Source of the DNA: Acanthaster planci | Taxonomy: Eukaryota > Echinodermata > Asteroidea > Valvatida > Acanthasteridae | Direction: 5' to 3' | Assembly: GCF_001949145.1 (NCBI RefSeq) | Contig: NW_019091422.1 | Location: forward strand, 372,001-436,000 | DNA: 64,000 bases | In this document: positions 12,901 to 24,900 of the stretch, in pieces | Layout of the letters: each line of letters starts with the position of its first letter | How positions within the stretch are numbered: position 1 is the first letter of the stretch | Program-made: the position numbers and the translations under genes | The notes under the pieces: generated by a model | What the model was told of the DNA's origin: nothing | Database searches by the model: none | What the model saw: only the letters and a program-made list of their open reading frames with translations

Positions 12901-15900
12901 ATTAGTCATCCAAGTCTGGTTGCCACATCCTTAAGATCACGTTTACCCGTTACATTTCATTGGGAAGTGCAGTCACCACATCAGTGGTCGTGTTTATACC
13001 ACAGGACTGGTGTACTTGTAGTTACCTTCTCCCTCTTCCTGAAAAAAAAAAAATGCTGCCGGAAACCTCAAAACGCCCACACCTAAAAGTTCCCCGCTTT
13101 GCAGATCGGGATAATTTATAGGCCCATGTACACGTACCGTACTTACACAGGCCCTCTCTGTTAGGAATGTGTACACTGTGATGTTGGGAAGTTTCGATAA
13201 ATTGAACAGGGAGATTTAGGACCTTTGACCTATTGAAACGGTCGGTAGACTTTACACTTTACACACATGGATGTACATGTACATACTACAAAATACATGT
13301 TCAGTATCATGTGCGCATTGTATGTAAGTGTAACTTTTGTGTCAGACTTTACAAAATTCTAAAATGGAATTTAGTATTGAAAGGCAAACATTGTCTCATT
13401 TTGCTGTTTAAACAGCAGTGGTACGTGCCGTTTTTAGAAAGTGCAACTTCTATCCCGAGGGCATTTAGGGGTACAAACAGAGAATGTACATAGATCCACT
13501 TTTAAAGGCAGTTCTGCAGAATTGGATGGACTCAACGAGATCACGAGGGATAGCAGCGTTGTGCATTGTATTTAATAAAAAATGAGGTTATACCAGTATG
13601 TGGGTGATTCTATAAATTAGAGGTCCAACTTGGGGACATTATGGTGTTCTGTTACGGGTGAAACCATTCAGCTTTTCTGGATGGAACTAATATTAGTACT
13701 GTTCACATTCTGTAGATCAAACAGGATTACATTGTTTATGACCTGTACAATATAAAGTTCAATCTGCACAATGTTTGATAATGTGGTTACAATTTTACAT
13801 GAAGAAAAGTTGGATGGCTTCACGTGTAACAGGACACCAAACTGTCCCCAAGTTGGACCCCTAATTTCTAGATTCCCCCGTGTACACATGTGCAAATACT
13901 ATTCCAAAGGATCAAAGGTCAGGCATTTTCACCCTCGCTTCCTTCTCTGCAGAGTCCAAACCCAGTCTTTCTTGGTTTTAATTAATGGGGTACCGTACTT
14001 TAAAACCGCGTTTCCATTTTTTTTTCACATGTTTTATTTTGGCCAGCACAATGCTTCACAGGGATCACTTCTTAAAAGCAACTTGTCATGTACTGTACGC
14101 TTTCAGTGCACAAATGTTAAAGGGAATCTGCTTTTGTGCTTCCGTAAATTGAATACTTCCACTGGTACGGTATGGGGAACAATCAAACAATATGGATCAT
14201 TCACAATACAGTGCACCACCAAGTGGTTGCCGGGGAACGGCCATTTTCTTCCCAGTGCATTGTGGGAAATGGCCGACATTCTATTAGCTGCCTGTGTGCA
14301 GGGGGCTTGAATTTTTCCTGATGTGCATCCAGGTAGATTAGTAAATGTGTTTCAAGTATCGGTTCTGATTGATTCTTTTTTCTGTCCCCTGCATAGAATG
14401 CAATGATCTATCAAAAAAATTCCTTCGGTTGTCTGCTGATGTGCACTCGAGTACAAATTACTGCAAGTCGGTCATGTTTTTAGTCCATTGTGAACTTGAC
14501 AAATTGCCTCTCCTTGGCCACCTCTTGGTGGCGCTCTTAATTGTGAATGTCCTGTATTCCCCGTCACGTACCGGAACAGTGATGATATATTAATGCAGCA
14601 TGCACCATGAGCAAGGATCACACTGGCTGCTAGCCGTCTTTAGTCTGCTGGATCCCGAGAGCGCCCGCGTCGCGGAGCCCCTTTAAGCCTTGTTATCTGC
14701 CCAGCACATGTCCAGGAAGCACATCCAAGCACCCCTGCTTCCTCCGGCCTTCCTGAGCATGGTGCACCCCCGCTGCTCACTCACCCTGTACATCGTCCAC
14801 ATCCTGTTCCCTTTTAGGGTCATGCCACTCTCCCCCCCTCCCCCACCAGAGTTTGATTTATTTTTTGTCAAAATGTTGTACCTGTTAGTCGTGTTTCACT
14901 TAAGGTATTAAGGGGGCAGGCCATTTGTGGGTTTATTGGCTGTATGATTCCTCGAATTGACAGAATCCTCTGGACCCTGCATAATCCTCCACAATGCATT
15001 GCTACTACTGACACATTGGTGACCAGATCCTACAAAATGAGTGTTAAGGCCATGTTTTTGGTAGTTCTACTTTAGTTTGCATGCAAATAAAGCAAATTGA
15101 GTTCTTTGTTTGGATGTGTCTTCCATGTTGGCATCCTGATGAAAAATGGACAATATGACAATGACAGCCGTGTGGAATAGACTGATCCATTAAGCCCTGT
15201 ACCCGGACATGCGTGCATAAAAGTCTGACATGCGTAATGCACGTACGATGCGTGTGGCTGAAACATGTAGTGTGGAACTGAAAAAGACCAGGTGCTGAAT
15301 GCCCATGTGCGAAGTGGGCTGAACTTTCTGGATTATTCTATTGGGCCTTAGCTCTGATTTTTAGACTGTTTTGTATATCAAGGATTAAAAACAAAAAAAG
15401 TTTGTAAAAAAATTGTAGGCTAAATAATACATGTCTTTTTGTAGTATCTTTGTTAAAACATGGTTTACTCAGCATCCAGTTTAGTTACGCACTGCCTAGG
15501 ACATGTTTATGTGTGCGTCTAGAACAGTTGGACTCATGTAAGAGGAACTTCTTGAGTTTTATTGTTTTGGGAAGGATATGACAGTTTAGAAAATGAATTG
15601 TGACAAAGTGAAATTACAAATTCATTTGAACTAAATATGAACAGTGCATGTCACGTGCCTACAACAAAATAAAATCGTGAAGCTTTGTGCCAATGAAACA
15701 GACCTTGTTGATATCAGGGGCATTTTTTATGTATATATTTATTTATTTCTATTAAATTTTTTTCAATTGGGTTTGAACATCCAGCGTAGGTAGGGCCGGG
15801 AAGCTCAGTTGGTAGAGCACCGGTATGATATTCCGTAGGTCGCAGGTTCTGATCCCCCTCCAGTCAATTTCTTTGTCCATCTGTATATTCAGGTTAGAAC

Positions 15901-18900
15901 ATCGGCAGAAGAGAGTTGGTGCTTGTCTCATGAGGGCAGCAACGCAGTACAAATCACTCTACTCGGCCTACTGTGCCAACCACCCCAAGGCTGTCCATGT
16001 ATTACAAGAGCACGGGTAAGTCACATATATACAGAGGTTCTGCAGTACACTCTGGGATGTCATTACAGGTCACTATGGGCTTGTGTCCATGAGCAAGACA
16101 GTTGACCACAATTGTCTCACTTATCCAAGGACCAAATGGGTCTTCACAAAGGTAGTATTGGTCTTCTATTTGTCAGATCTGGTTGTAAATAAATATGAAA
16201 CCTGCAAAACCTAAGCTTTCTACTTGTTCCTTTTTCTGCAGTGAAGAACTGGGAAAATTTATGGAGAGTAAAGGAGCCCCCAGCCCTGGAATCATGTTGT
16301 TAACAGTCAGTCTGAGCAATCCCTTCAGAAGGTTAGACAACTTCATCACCTCTTTCCAGGAGCTGGAGAGACACATATTAGTAAGTGACCACTCGGTAGA
16401 ACCCTTGATTTCCTTTTGTCCCCACTTACTTACAAGTGGATGGCTGCAGTTTGAGTGACTTTTCTAGTGTCTGCACAAGACAGTCCTAGACTGAAGGTCA
16501 TCAAACATTTCACTTTCCTTTTTGGGTCTTGTTTGGCTCTGTCCAAATCAAGTGGCTGTGACTATGAGTAACACACATCAGTGTTGTAATAGTTGATTCC
16601 TTTTTCCATACTGGTACTTGTACTCATACTCATGGGAAAATACTCATACTCGGTGAAATATTTGCCTCGTACTCCTACTCGCCCTCATGGCATACATGTA
16701 TTACTTATACTCATACTAATGGAAAATACTCATTTTGGTGAAATATTTGCCTCGTACTCCTACTCGCCCTCATGGCATACATGTATTACTTGTACTCATA
16801 CTGATGGAAAATACTCATACTCAAACTCATGGCAAAATACTCATACTCAGTGAAATATTTGCCTAGCACTCCTACTCATCCTCATGGCATACACGTAGTA
16901 CTTGTACTCATACTCACGGAGAATACTCGTGCTCATGGAAGTGATCTATCTGATGTGCCTCATCACAGCCTTGGTTCAGCTAAGCTTCAGTGCCCACAAT
17001 TCACAGTGCTTCCTAGCGAGATTCTTGTACAGAAGGTGGGACAGCCTGTTTCACCCTTCTTGTTGGGGTGGTTAGCATTTTAAATCCGTCTCTGTCTAGC
17101 TCTGTGAAGACATTAGTATCACGTCACTGACCTGTGGTCACCTAGGGAGGATGTGTCAATCAAGGTCATTGTGTGGAATCTAATCGGATGATCTGTTAAT
17201 TTAGTATTAACAGTGCGTTGAATAGTGACAGGTGGGACCTGGTCCTTCAAATCCAACCAAGGTCAGCAGGTCATAGATTTTTCTGAGCCAGCACTTTTAA
17301 ATAAAGTTAACTCTGTATGAGGGAAGCAGAGGTATTGCAACTTACGTTTTGAAACTGCGTCTTTTTTTCTTATTATGAACAGAATACACATCCAGACAGA
17401 ATAGAGATTCAGACCTGTGTGTCGGTGTACAGAGATATTAAGGTGAGCGAAACATGCCAGTTTACCTAGTAGAAATAAATCAACAGCTCGGCCACTCCGA
17501 AGTTCCTCCCAATTCCCTGATTGAACTTAACACAGAAAGGATTTCCTAAGCAAAAACAGGTTCCCACAAAATGTCATGTGGTTCATATTGCTTTTGACTG
17601 GTTCCCTTCTAACATCTGCTTAGATCGTGAATCTGCTTAGCAGTATATTTTGTTGTGCAGCTCGATGGAATGGAGCCAATGTGAGAACCAGGCCCAAGTA
17701 ATGACATCACTGAGTAAAACCTTCCACTGTAAAAAAAAAAAAAGAGGTCATGTTGAAATGTGTCGTCTTAATTGCCATAGTGAATGATGCCTCCGGCTTT
17801 CTCCGCAGACTTAGTCACCAAGTGCTCGGATGACAAAGTTCTTTTGTCGTTTTGCCCCCCCTCCCTATTCTCTCTTGCAGAACCATTGTTTAAGAGTCAG
17901 GAAATTAAAGGAGGCAGAGTTCGAGATCATGACGGGCACAATACAAGGCTGGGAGGGAGATGTGAGTCAACCCGTTAAAGCTGTGGTTATTTCTAGACGA
18001 CTGACCTGCCCCATAAATAGACCGACTATTGTTAGACTGCCCCGATTCTCTTTTCTTCTTTTTTTTTCCTGTCTGATGTGGACGGATATCCAAAGCTACG
18101 TTTCCACTGAAAAGGGGAAAGTTTGAGACCGAATCATATCTGATGGGTCATTTACTCATCGAGATTGAAAATTGACCAAATCTTAGAGATTTATGGAGTT
18201 GACATATTGGAGAAGTCTGGCGCATATATGTTCAAATCTGTAGCCATGCTTGAAGAGGAAATGAGGTGTTTCAGTGAAGCCCGAAATAAAAATTCAGCTC
18301 TCTCAAGTACATGCTGGTATCATTTGTTGGTAAAGGAAACATCCAAAAAACCTGTCTATCTTGATATCAGTTTATTCATAAATTGATGTATCACCAAGAG
18401 TGCCTATTTCTGTGATTCACCTTATGGGACTAAGCAGTAAGAAATGTTGTGTCTGTAACAGCTGCAGTATGTAGTGAAATATTTTGCAGGAATCCACTCT
18501 TGAAAAGCATGTTGGTCTTAAATTGTACACAGTATATGGGATGTGGTGTAAAGCTTCATATGATGCGGTGATATTTGCCTTAACCCTAACACCAAAGTGT
18601 CATTTACTACCGGTAGGCTTGGGACCAAATCCGTCAAAATCCAACACTCCCTGTGCAGTCCACATTGCTGTTGTAACGTCTACCACTGATGTGGTGGTCT
18701 TTGTTCGTGGACCTATAGAGGTTTTGCATGGCAGCCATCTTTCTGGTAACTGCTTTTGTTGCAGAGGGATAGCACAAAAGGTCTCCTCGTGTATCTCTTT
18801 GGAATAAAAGCTCTTTCCAGAAAAATGGCTGCCATGCAGGACCTCTATTATGCATGGCTTACATGATGTCATCAGTACTGTTGCCATGGAGAAATGTACC

Positions 18901-21900
18901 TGAATGTCCTTGCAGTGCTTCGGGCCTCCTGGGGCCAATTTCATAGAGCTGCTTAAGCAAAAAATTTGTTTTGAGCATAAAAACCTTGCTTGACAAATCA
19001 GGTTACCAGCTAAAACGCCTTGTGATGTATATTTTGGAATGTATTTACCTGTCTTTTGGTTAGCTTGACAGTCACATAGAGTTTGAGCTGGTACCCTTTG
19101 TTTATTAAGCAAGGTTTTTTCATGCTTAAGCAAATTCTGCGCTTAAGCAGCTCTATGAAATGGGCCCCAGCTAGACTAAGTCCAACAAAATCTCCCTATA
19201 ATAGGAAATGGACTTTGATGGATTGAGGGTGGTGGAAGTTGATTGGTTGTTTTTTTAATACTTCCATTTCTGATGATCGCGTAGGCTATTGATACGTACG
19301 GGGAGGTCATCAAATTCATCAACGCTGCTATCATGGTCGACGGCATCAAGAAGGAACGCTTCCTCCTCCTGTTCCCCTCCTGCCTGTTGGTATTGTCTGC
19401 TACGACTGCTATGAGTGGCTACATCTTCCAGGTAAGTGGAATATTCCATTAGTTGTAGGGTTAACCTGTTGCAGACAGTATCATTTCTTGTTTGACAAAA
19501 AAAAAAAAGAATTTTGGAAGAGGCAAGATACAGTGGTTCACTTTCAAAAAAATACAGGAAATCGACACAAATATTGCTTCTTTAGAGCTATTTGAGTAAA
19601 GTTTGGAACACTCTGTCAAGGTGGCACCACAGAATTAGATCTCTGGAATATGCTGCGAGCAGCAGTCAAGTTCAACACCTAGTCTACCGGCACAGCCATC
19701 CTAGACACATTGTCTGTCTGTGCACAATGAATTAGGGATTCAGCGTGTACATGTCAGCTGGCAAGACTCAGGACACCGAATGGTTCAACCCATCAGCTGT
19801 CCCAACTAACAAAGTTTGTCAGATCTGGTGTACATATCCTCTGGCGCCAACTGGATTTAGGGGTTGAGACGCTTTAACAGTGAATGGGTGACTGCAAAAT
19901 CAAACAGACATTCAGAGTGAAACACTTGACAGTGGAAACGTTTGTTTCCCGTCTGCTTCTAGTATAAGATTCCACTCGCTGGCATCAAGACAAGTCGGCA
20001 GCCAGACACCAACCCCAACTACGTGGCCTTTGACCTGAGCGGTGGATCGGCTGAGAAGCAGACCATCGTCTGTGGGAGTCTGATGGATCGGGAGGACCTG
20101 TTGGACACGATAGACGAGCTGCAGAACAAGGATAGACCACCCACCACGCCCCTCACCCCTCTCCCTCCGATATCGCCCGCGATGCTACCGCAGTCGCCCA
20201 CGATGGCAACTCAAGGAAAGAATGAGGTAAGCAAGAGATTGGAGTGAGACGTTCTGATGTTGGTGAAACTCCACCAGAATCAAATGTCAGGCCCTCAAAC
20301 TTTTTTGTTTTTATATTTCAAGTCTTCTTGTCTGTAACCAGTTTACAGTTTAAACAGCATTTTTTGCATTGGACTTGGAAAGTTGTGAAAGTATTAGAAA
20401 CTTGGTGGAGACGATTCAGAAAAACAAAAAGAACCGACCGCATGGGACTTGAACCTCCAACATCTCGACTACTGCACAAAGTGCTTTGTTTAGTTAACAT
20501 AGCTGTAGTGTACAGCGTCCAGTCTGGCCATATTGTTCAGGGAATTCTTTTCAGTTTCCTCTCGCGTGCTGTTCACTTAGCGAAGTTCATCAAAGAATGG
20601 GGCAGTGGTTTGCTGCGTCATGTAGGTTTTACTCAGATTCTTGAATCCAGAAATACCTAGGACGATCCACGTCTCTTCCCCAGCCCATGTCCAGGAGAGA
20701 GAGGAACAGCTCCTCCACCAGCCCGACGCGGACCAACCCCTCGGCCACCGCGGCCTTCACCAAGCACAAGCCCAAGTCCATCAGTTGCTTGCGGCCCGGC
20801 GCCCCGGTCAGTCCTATCACCGTCTGGGCCCTGAAGGAGGGGCAGGCCAAGAGCCCCAAGAACAAGAAAAAAGTGCTGCACGGCAGCCGCAAGAAAGGTC
20901 AGACCTCAGGTTTATTCAGTTCCCTCATGGCATAGGCTCCTGGATTCCAGGATAGTTAGTCCCCAAAATGGTCCTTCGTTCTTGCATTTTGACTGTCATA
21001 GGTCAGCTGATGCAGATACAGTCTAATGTGTGACCCTAGTGGTTCAACGATTTCACTGGTTTTGACACGATTTCATGCCAAGGAACCAATGCTAAATGAT
21101 CCAGTTTTTAGGTCCAGGCCCATCATTCAATGAACACTGTTTAAATCTGATACTCGGGAGCTTTGGGTTCTGCTAGTGCCACGCCTGTGCCTCCATCATT
21201 AGCTTTAACGCCATTTGGCACAAAGTTGGCACACGCAGATGCTGATTATAAATGCGATAACCCCTGACCGTTGCGGCTTCTTTCAGCAGCCGAGAAGAGC
21301 AAGACCCTCCCCATGGACAGCTCGTCCCTGAAAGGGATGGACAGCCAGGCGCTGGAGGAGGACAGTCGCATCTTGAAGGTGATCGAGGCGTATTGCACCA
21401 GCGTGGGCTCCCGCAACACCATCAACTCAGGTAAGGGCCAGAGAGGGGAAGGGGGAAGGGTCTACCATTTGGACGTAAGGAGGGGGGGCGGGAAAGTGTC
21501 CGTCTTGTTTTGTCATTCAGAAGATAATCCTTAATCATGCCCTGGATTCTAGACTCTCTGCATGTATTCATCGATGGTCAGGTAAGGTGGAGGGGATGTG
21601 GTCTTGTAGTCATCTAGCCAGCGTTCTAGCGTGCTGTCAAATTTCGCCGAGGACGGAGGCATGTATTCGTGATTCTTGCTCAGTAAACTGGTTCGTAAGC
21701 TGCACATTGGCAGTAGGTCTTTCCGATCAGTGGCGTTGGATCTCAGGAAGCTGCTTGATTGATGCAACAAACCCTGCAGCAGTCTGAATCTTCATCTCGT
21801 ATCATTACACCGACCTTGGCAATAAGAGCATTCCTTCAGAGTTTGATACGAGACGGGCGGGGACATTTCCAAGATGGCCTGAAGTGAAGTCAAGTTATTC

Positions 21901-24900
21901 ACAGCATGCATATCTCTTCAGTAGCAGCCAGTAGGATCTACAAAACCGGCTTTTTTAACAACATTCATTTTTGTCGCAGCCTGAGCGATCGGCAGCGTCT
22001 GTTATATTTTATCACTAAATTTGCTAAAACAAAATGCTGTTTTCAAGATATAACGATTTCTGTTAGACTGCCAGAGCAGTCAGGCTTTCACCCTAAAAAT
22101 AGAGATTAGTAGCACTGCCTTCAAATAAAGCATTCTGTTCAAAGATGCAAACCTGCAGTTTTGTCAACCGAAGTGAGCAGTGTTACATCAGCTAGCGTCA
22201 AAACATGGTGTAGTCTTTGACCTAATTGTGCAATGTGAGAGAGTTGTGTGGAGAGAAATGTGCACAGCTTGCCATGAAAGAAGGTTAAACATGAGGTTAC
22301 GTCGTGTGGCAATAGGTCCTCAGACGGGTGTGTTTATCTGAGGTGCGACCGAGGATAGGGGTCACATCAAATCATATGTATGTGTCAAACTTGCACAGTA
22401 TAAGCCCGTGTAATAAATAGCTTGCTTCCGCACATGATGTTTCAGATTGAAGTGAATCCGCAACAGTAAGAGGGAGAATTACAATAGGCCGTGTCATCAT
22501 ATTGAAATCCCTTGTTCGTTTAGTAAAAAAATAGTTGAAGTGTGAACCCACTTTGAAAAAACAGGTAACGGTATTATTAAAACTCCAGAAGTGGTGTGTA
22601 ACAAGTTGGCCATATCTGCCCGTACATCAGTGATGTTATTTCAAGCAAATCTTTAATCCCTTTAAGAAGCAAGATGTGTAGTCCGTTTGCCAACTGCTAA
22701 AAGTCAATTTGTTCATCTCTGGGCACTTTGAATTTTGGGATTCTTTCAAATCGGATACCTATGGATATAGCTGATGGGCGTAATTGTGTGAAGGTGCAGT
22801 TAAGTTTGGACAAGTTGTTTAATTGTATTACATTCATTCCAGATATGCATGTAGAATCAGTGATTTTTTAAAAATAAATTACATACAGCCGTAGAAGGGT
22901 CATGATTGGTAAGGAAATCCTACTTGTCTCCTTTTTCTTTACGCTTAAATACCGTATGTATGTATCATGTCATGCAGAAATCTGCTTTGTTTTGTTTCAT
23001 TTTCTTTTCGTTTTCACTTGTTATTATTTTCCTTTTTTTTTTTTTTTGGTGGCGCATACTTGCACTACGAATCTCTCTCCATACTGACAGCAGAAACAGT
23101 TCATTAAACTTCTTGGCTTGGCTAATAGCAAAGAAAAATGCTCTGCCCTGCTGAAATTGTATCTCGCTTGGTTTTCCATTTTGTACCGTAGTCCAAAGCT
23201 TTCCTTTCTTGCATTTTTTTCCTTTTTGTGTTTTGGTTTCGTTTGGGGGTTTTAGTTTGCTCTTGTTTTGAAAATCTCGTGGAAAAAAAGGAAACAGTGA
23301 ACAGCGTGTAGTGATGATGGGCTTGGTTGGTTTGGTTTTAACCAATCAGTGAACACATATCTATGCATTCCTACGTGATTTTTTAACTGTTAGCCTTGTG
23401 CTATGGCGGTTAATACTTTCTTATTCCTTTTATCAGTGAAGGCTCATACCTAGATTTGTATTTCAAAGATGATTTCGTACCAAAAGGTTTTGACTGATTA
23501 GTGTGACAGGATCGGCTCTTTTAATCTTCAGACATGGTGTTAAAGCTTTCTTGCAAAATGAAATTCTTCAAGTGAGCAGTTTGTAATTGCATTTTGCCAT
23601 ATTCAGAGTACTGTTCAAAGTAAAAGGTTTTTTTGCTATTTTGCTTCAAAATTCAGGGCCTGTCCTCAATTTTAAAGGTATTATACAGCCAGGGTATAGA
23701 ATTGGTGAGTGGTCTCCTTTCAAAATGGTAAACAAGAAATTATGTCTGCTTGTTGGAAGTGCTTCCAAATAACCCATATCTTGGCTTCTATTGAAAAAGG
23801 TTCCATCGATGTTCCCATCCTGTCCTTGGGTTAGACTGAAAAGCCATTGTGACGTTAAACTTCAGAGAAGGGAAAAAAATCCCAAAAGTTGTCCAATCCT
23901 CTACCCTGCCATATTTACTTCTCCACTTTCAAATCTCCCCCCTCTCCCTGTTTTTTTTTGCCCCCTCCCCCAATTTTTGAAGCAATTGCTGACCTGTTCC
24001 TTGGTCTTGAATCCTGTCTTCTCTTGACTTGCTGCAGTGCCGGTAGAACCCGCGCCCCACGTCTTTTTGGCCGAGGAAGAGAAGATAATTCACGAGGAGA
24101 CCAAAGGAAACGAGACTATAGTCGAAGAAAAGTGAGTGCTTTCAAGACCTCATCCAAAAAAAAAAACACAAAACCAAAGTTCCCGTCCAGAGTCCAGCCA
24201 TTCAGTTTCCTATATCCTCCAAATTTGGCTTTTTCAGTTTGTAGATGTTCCAACAAGCGTTTCCGTGTTTGGAAGAATTCTTGGCGACAAGCATTGCATT
24301 TTCTGAGCTTTTGCTATTAACTTTCTTCTTCTTTTTTTTCCTCTCTGTTAAACAATAAAATGGTGGATTGCCGTGTGCCCACATCATCGGTGTATGAAGT
24401 AACCATTTTTGCGTGCATCTGTTGTCATGGGGTTGATGCAGTTGTTGCTATCTCGCTCTTTTGCACTGTAGGTTGTATTCATAATTCTCTGTGAGTCAGT
24501 CATTTTGTTTGTCTTGATGCCACATCAAATTTGTAACAATTTGGCTTTTTGGCTTGAGCTCTGACAATTGCCATTGAAGGGCTGTTGTGAGTGACCATCC
24601 GCAACCATAGCCTAAAATGACCAGTCTGGACACAGCCTAAAGTACAGATTTATGCCAGGCACAATGAAACAATTGTCAGTATAGTCTGATGCCGTTACGT
24701 TCGTGCCCACTGCCTCATCATCTCTTTTTTAAGTCTTCTGGAAACCAAACAAAGATGGCTACTGTTTGAATGTTCCAGCTGTGAACGTACATTTCTCTGT
24801 GCATGGTCAAAGTCTCTCTTGACTATTTCTACTTCAGAACCTGAAAGAAAACGTTTTGGCTCAGTCCGTAGAGAAGGCAAAATGTATCGATCTTTTTTCA

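Larger units (their letters stand above)
10231..17961 (+). other. ARHGEF7: PIX DH (RhoGEF) domain exons
   Basis: Six exons (10231-10325, 11874-11969, 15893-16015, 16242-16380, 17383-17442, 17881-17961) encode the catalytic helical bundle. Conserved region 1 is the segment VVQSLLEAERKHEQELRSLL. The central part includes GNIEELLSFQQSLLASLEE and YSAYCANHPKAV. The later region is PGIMLLTVSLSNPFRRLDNF, matching the human segment around SKPFMRLDKYP that contacts the GTPase switch regions. The domain ends with GTIQGWEGD. Length and spacing match the family, so it looks catalytically intact. Confidence 0.92.

Noticed and set aside
13771-14310. 179-codon plus-strand frame as a gene
   Set aside because: It begins inside a family A MITE and runs into the family D element; no protein similarity and no splice structure.
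15795-15867. Functional tRNA gene
   Set aside because: The anticodon and T stems have mismatches, the acceptor-D linker is short, and the 3' end does not pair with the 5' end. It fits a SINE head better.
18600-19133. 177-codon minus-strand frame as a gene
   Set aside because: It is built from two hairpin elements (family C and B), whose palindromes give open frames on both strands.
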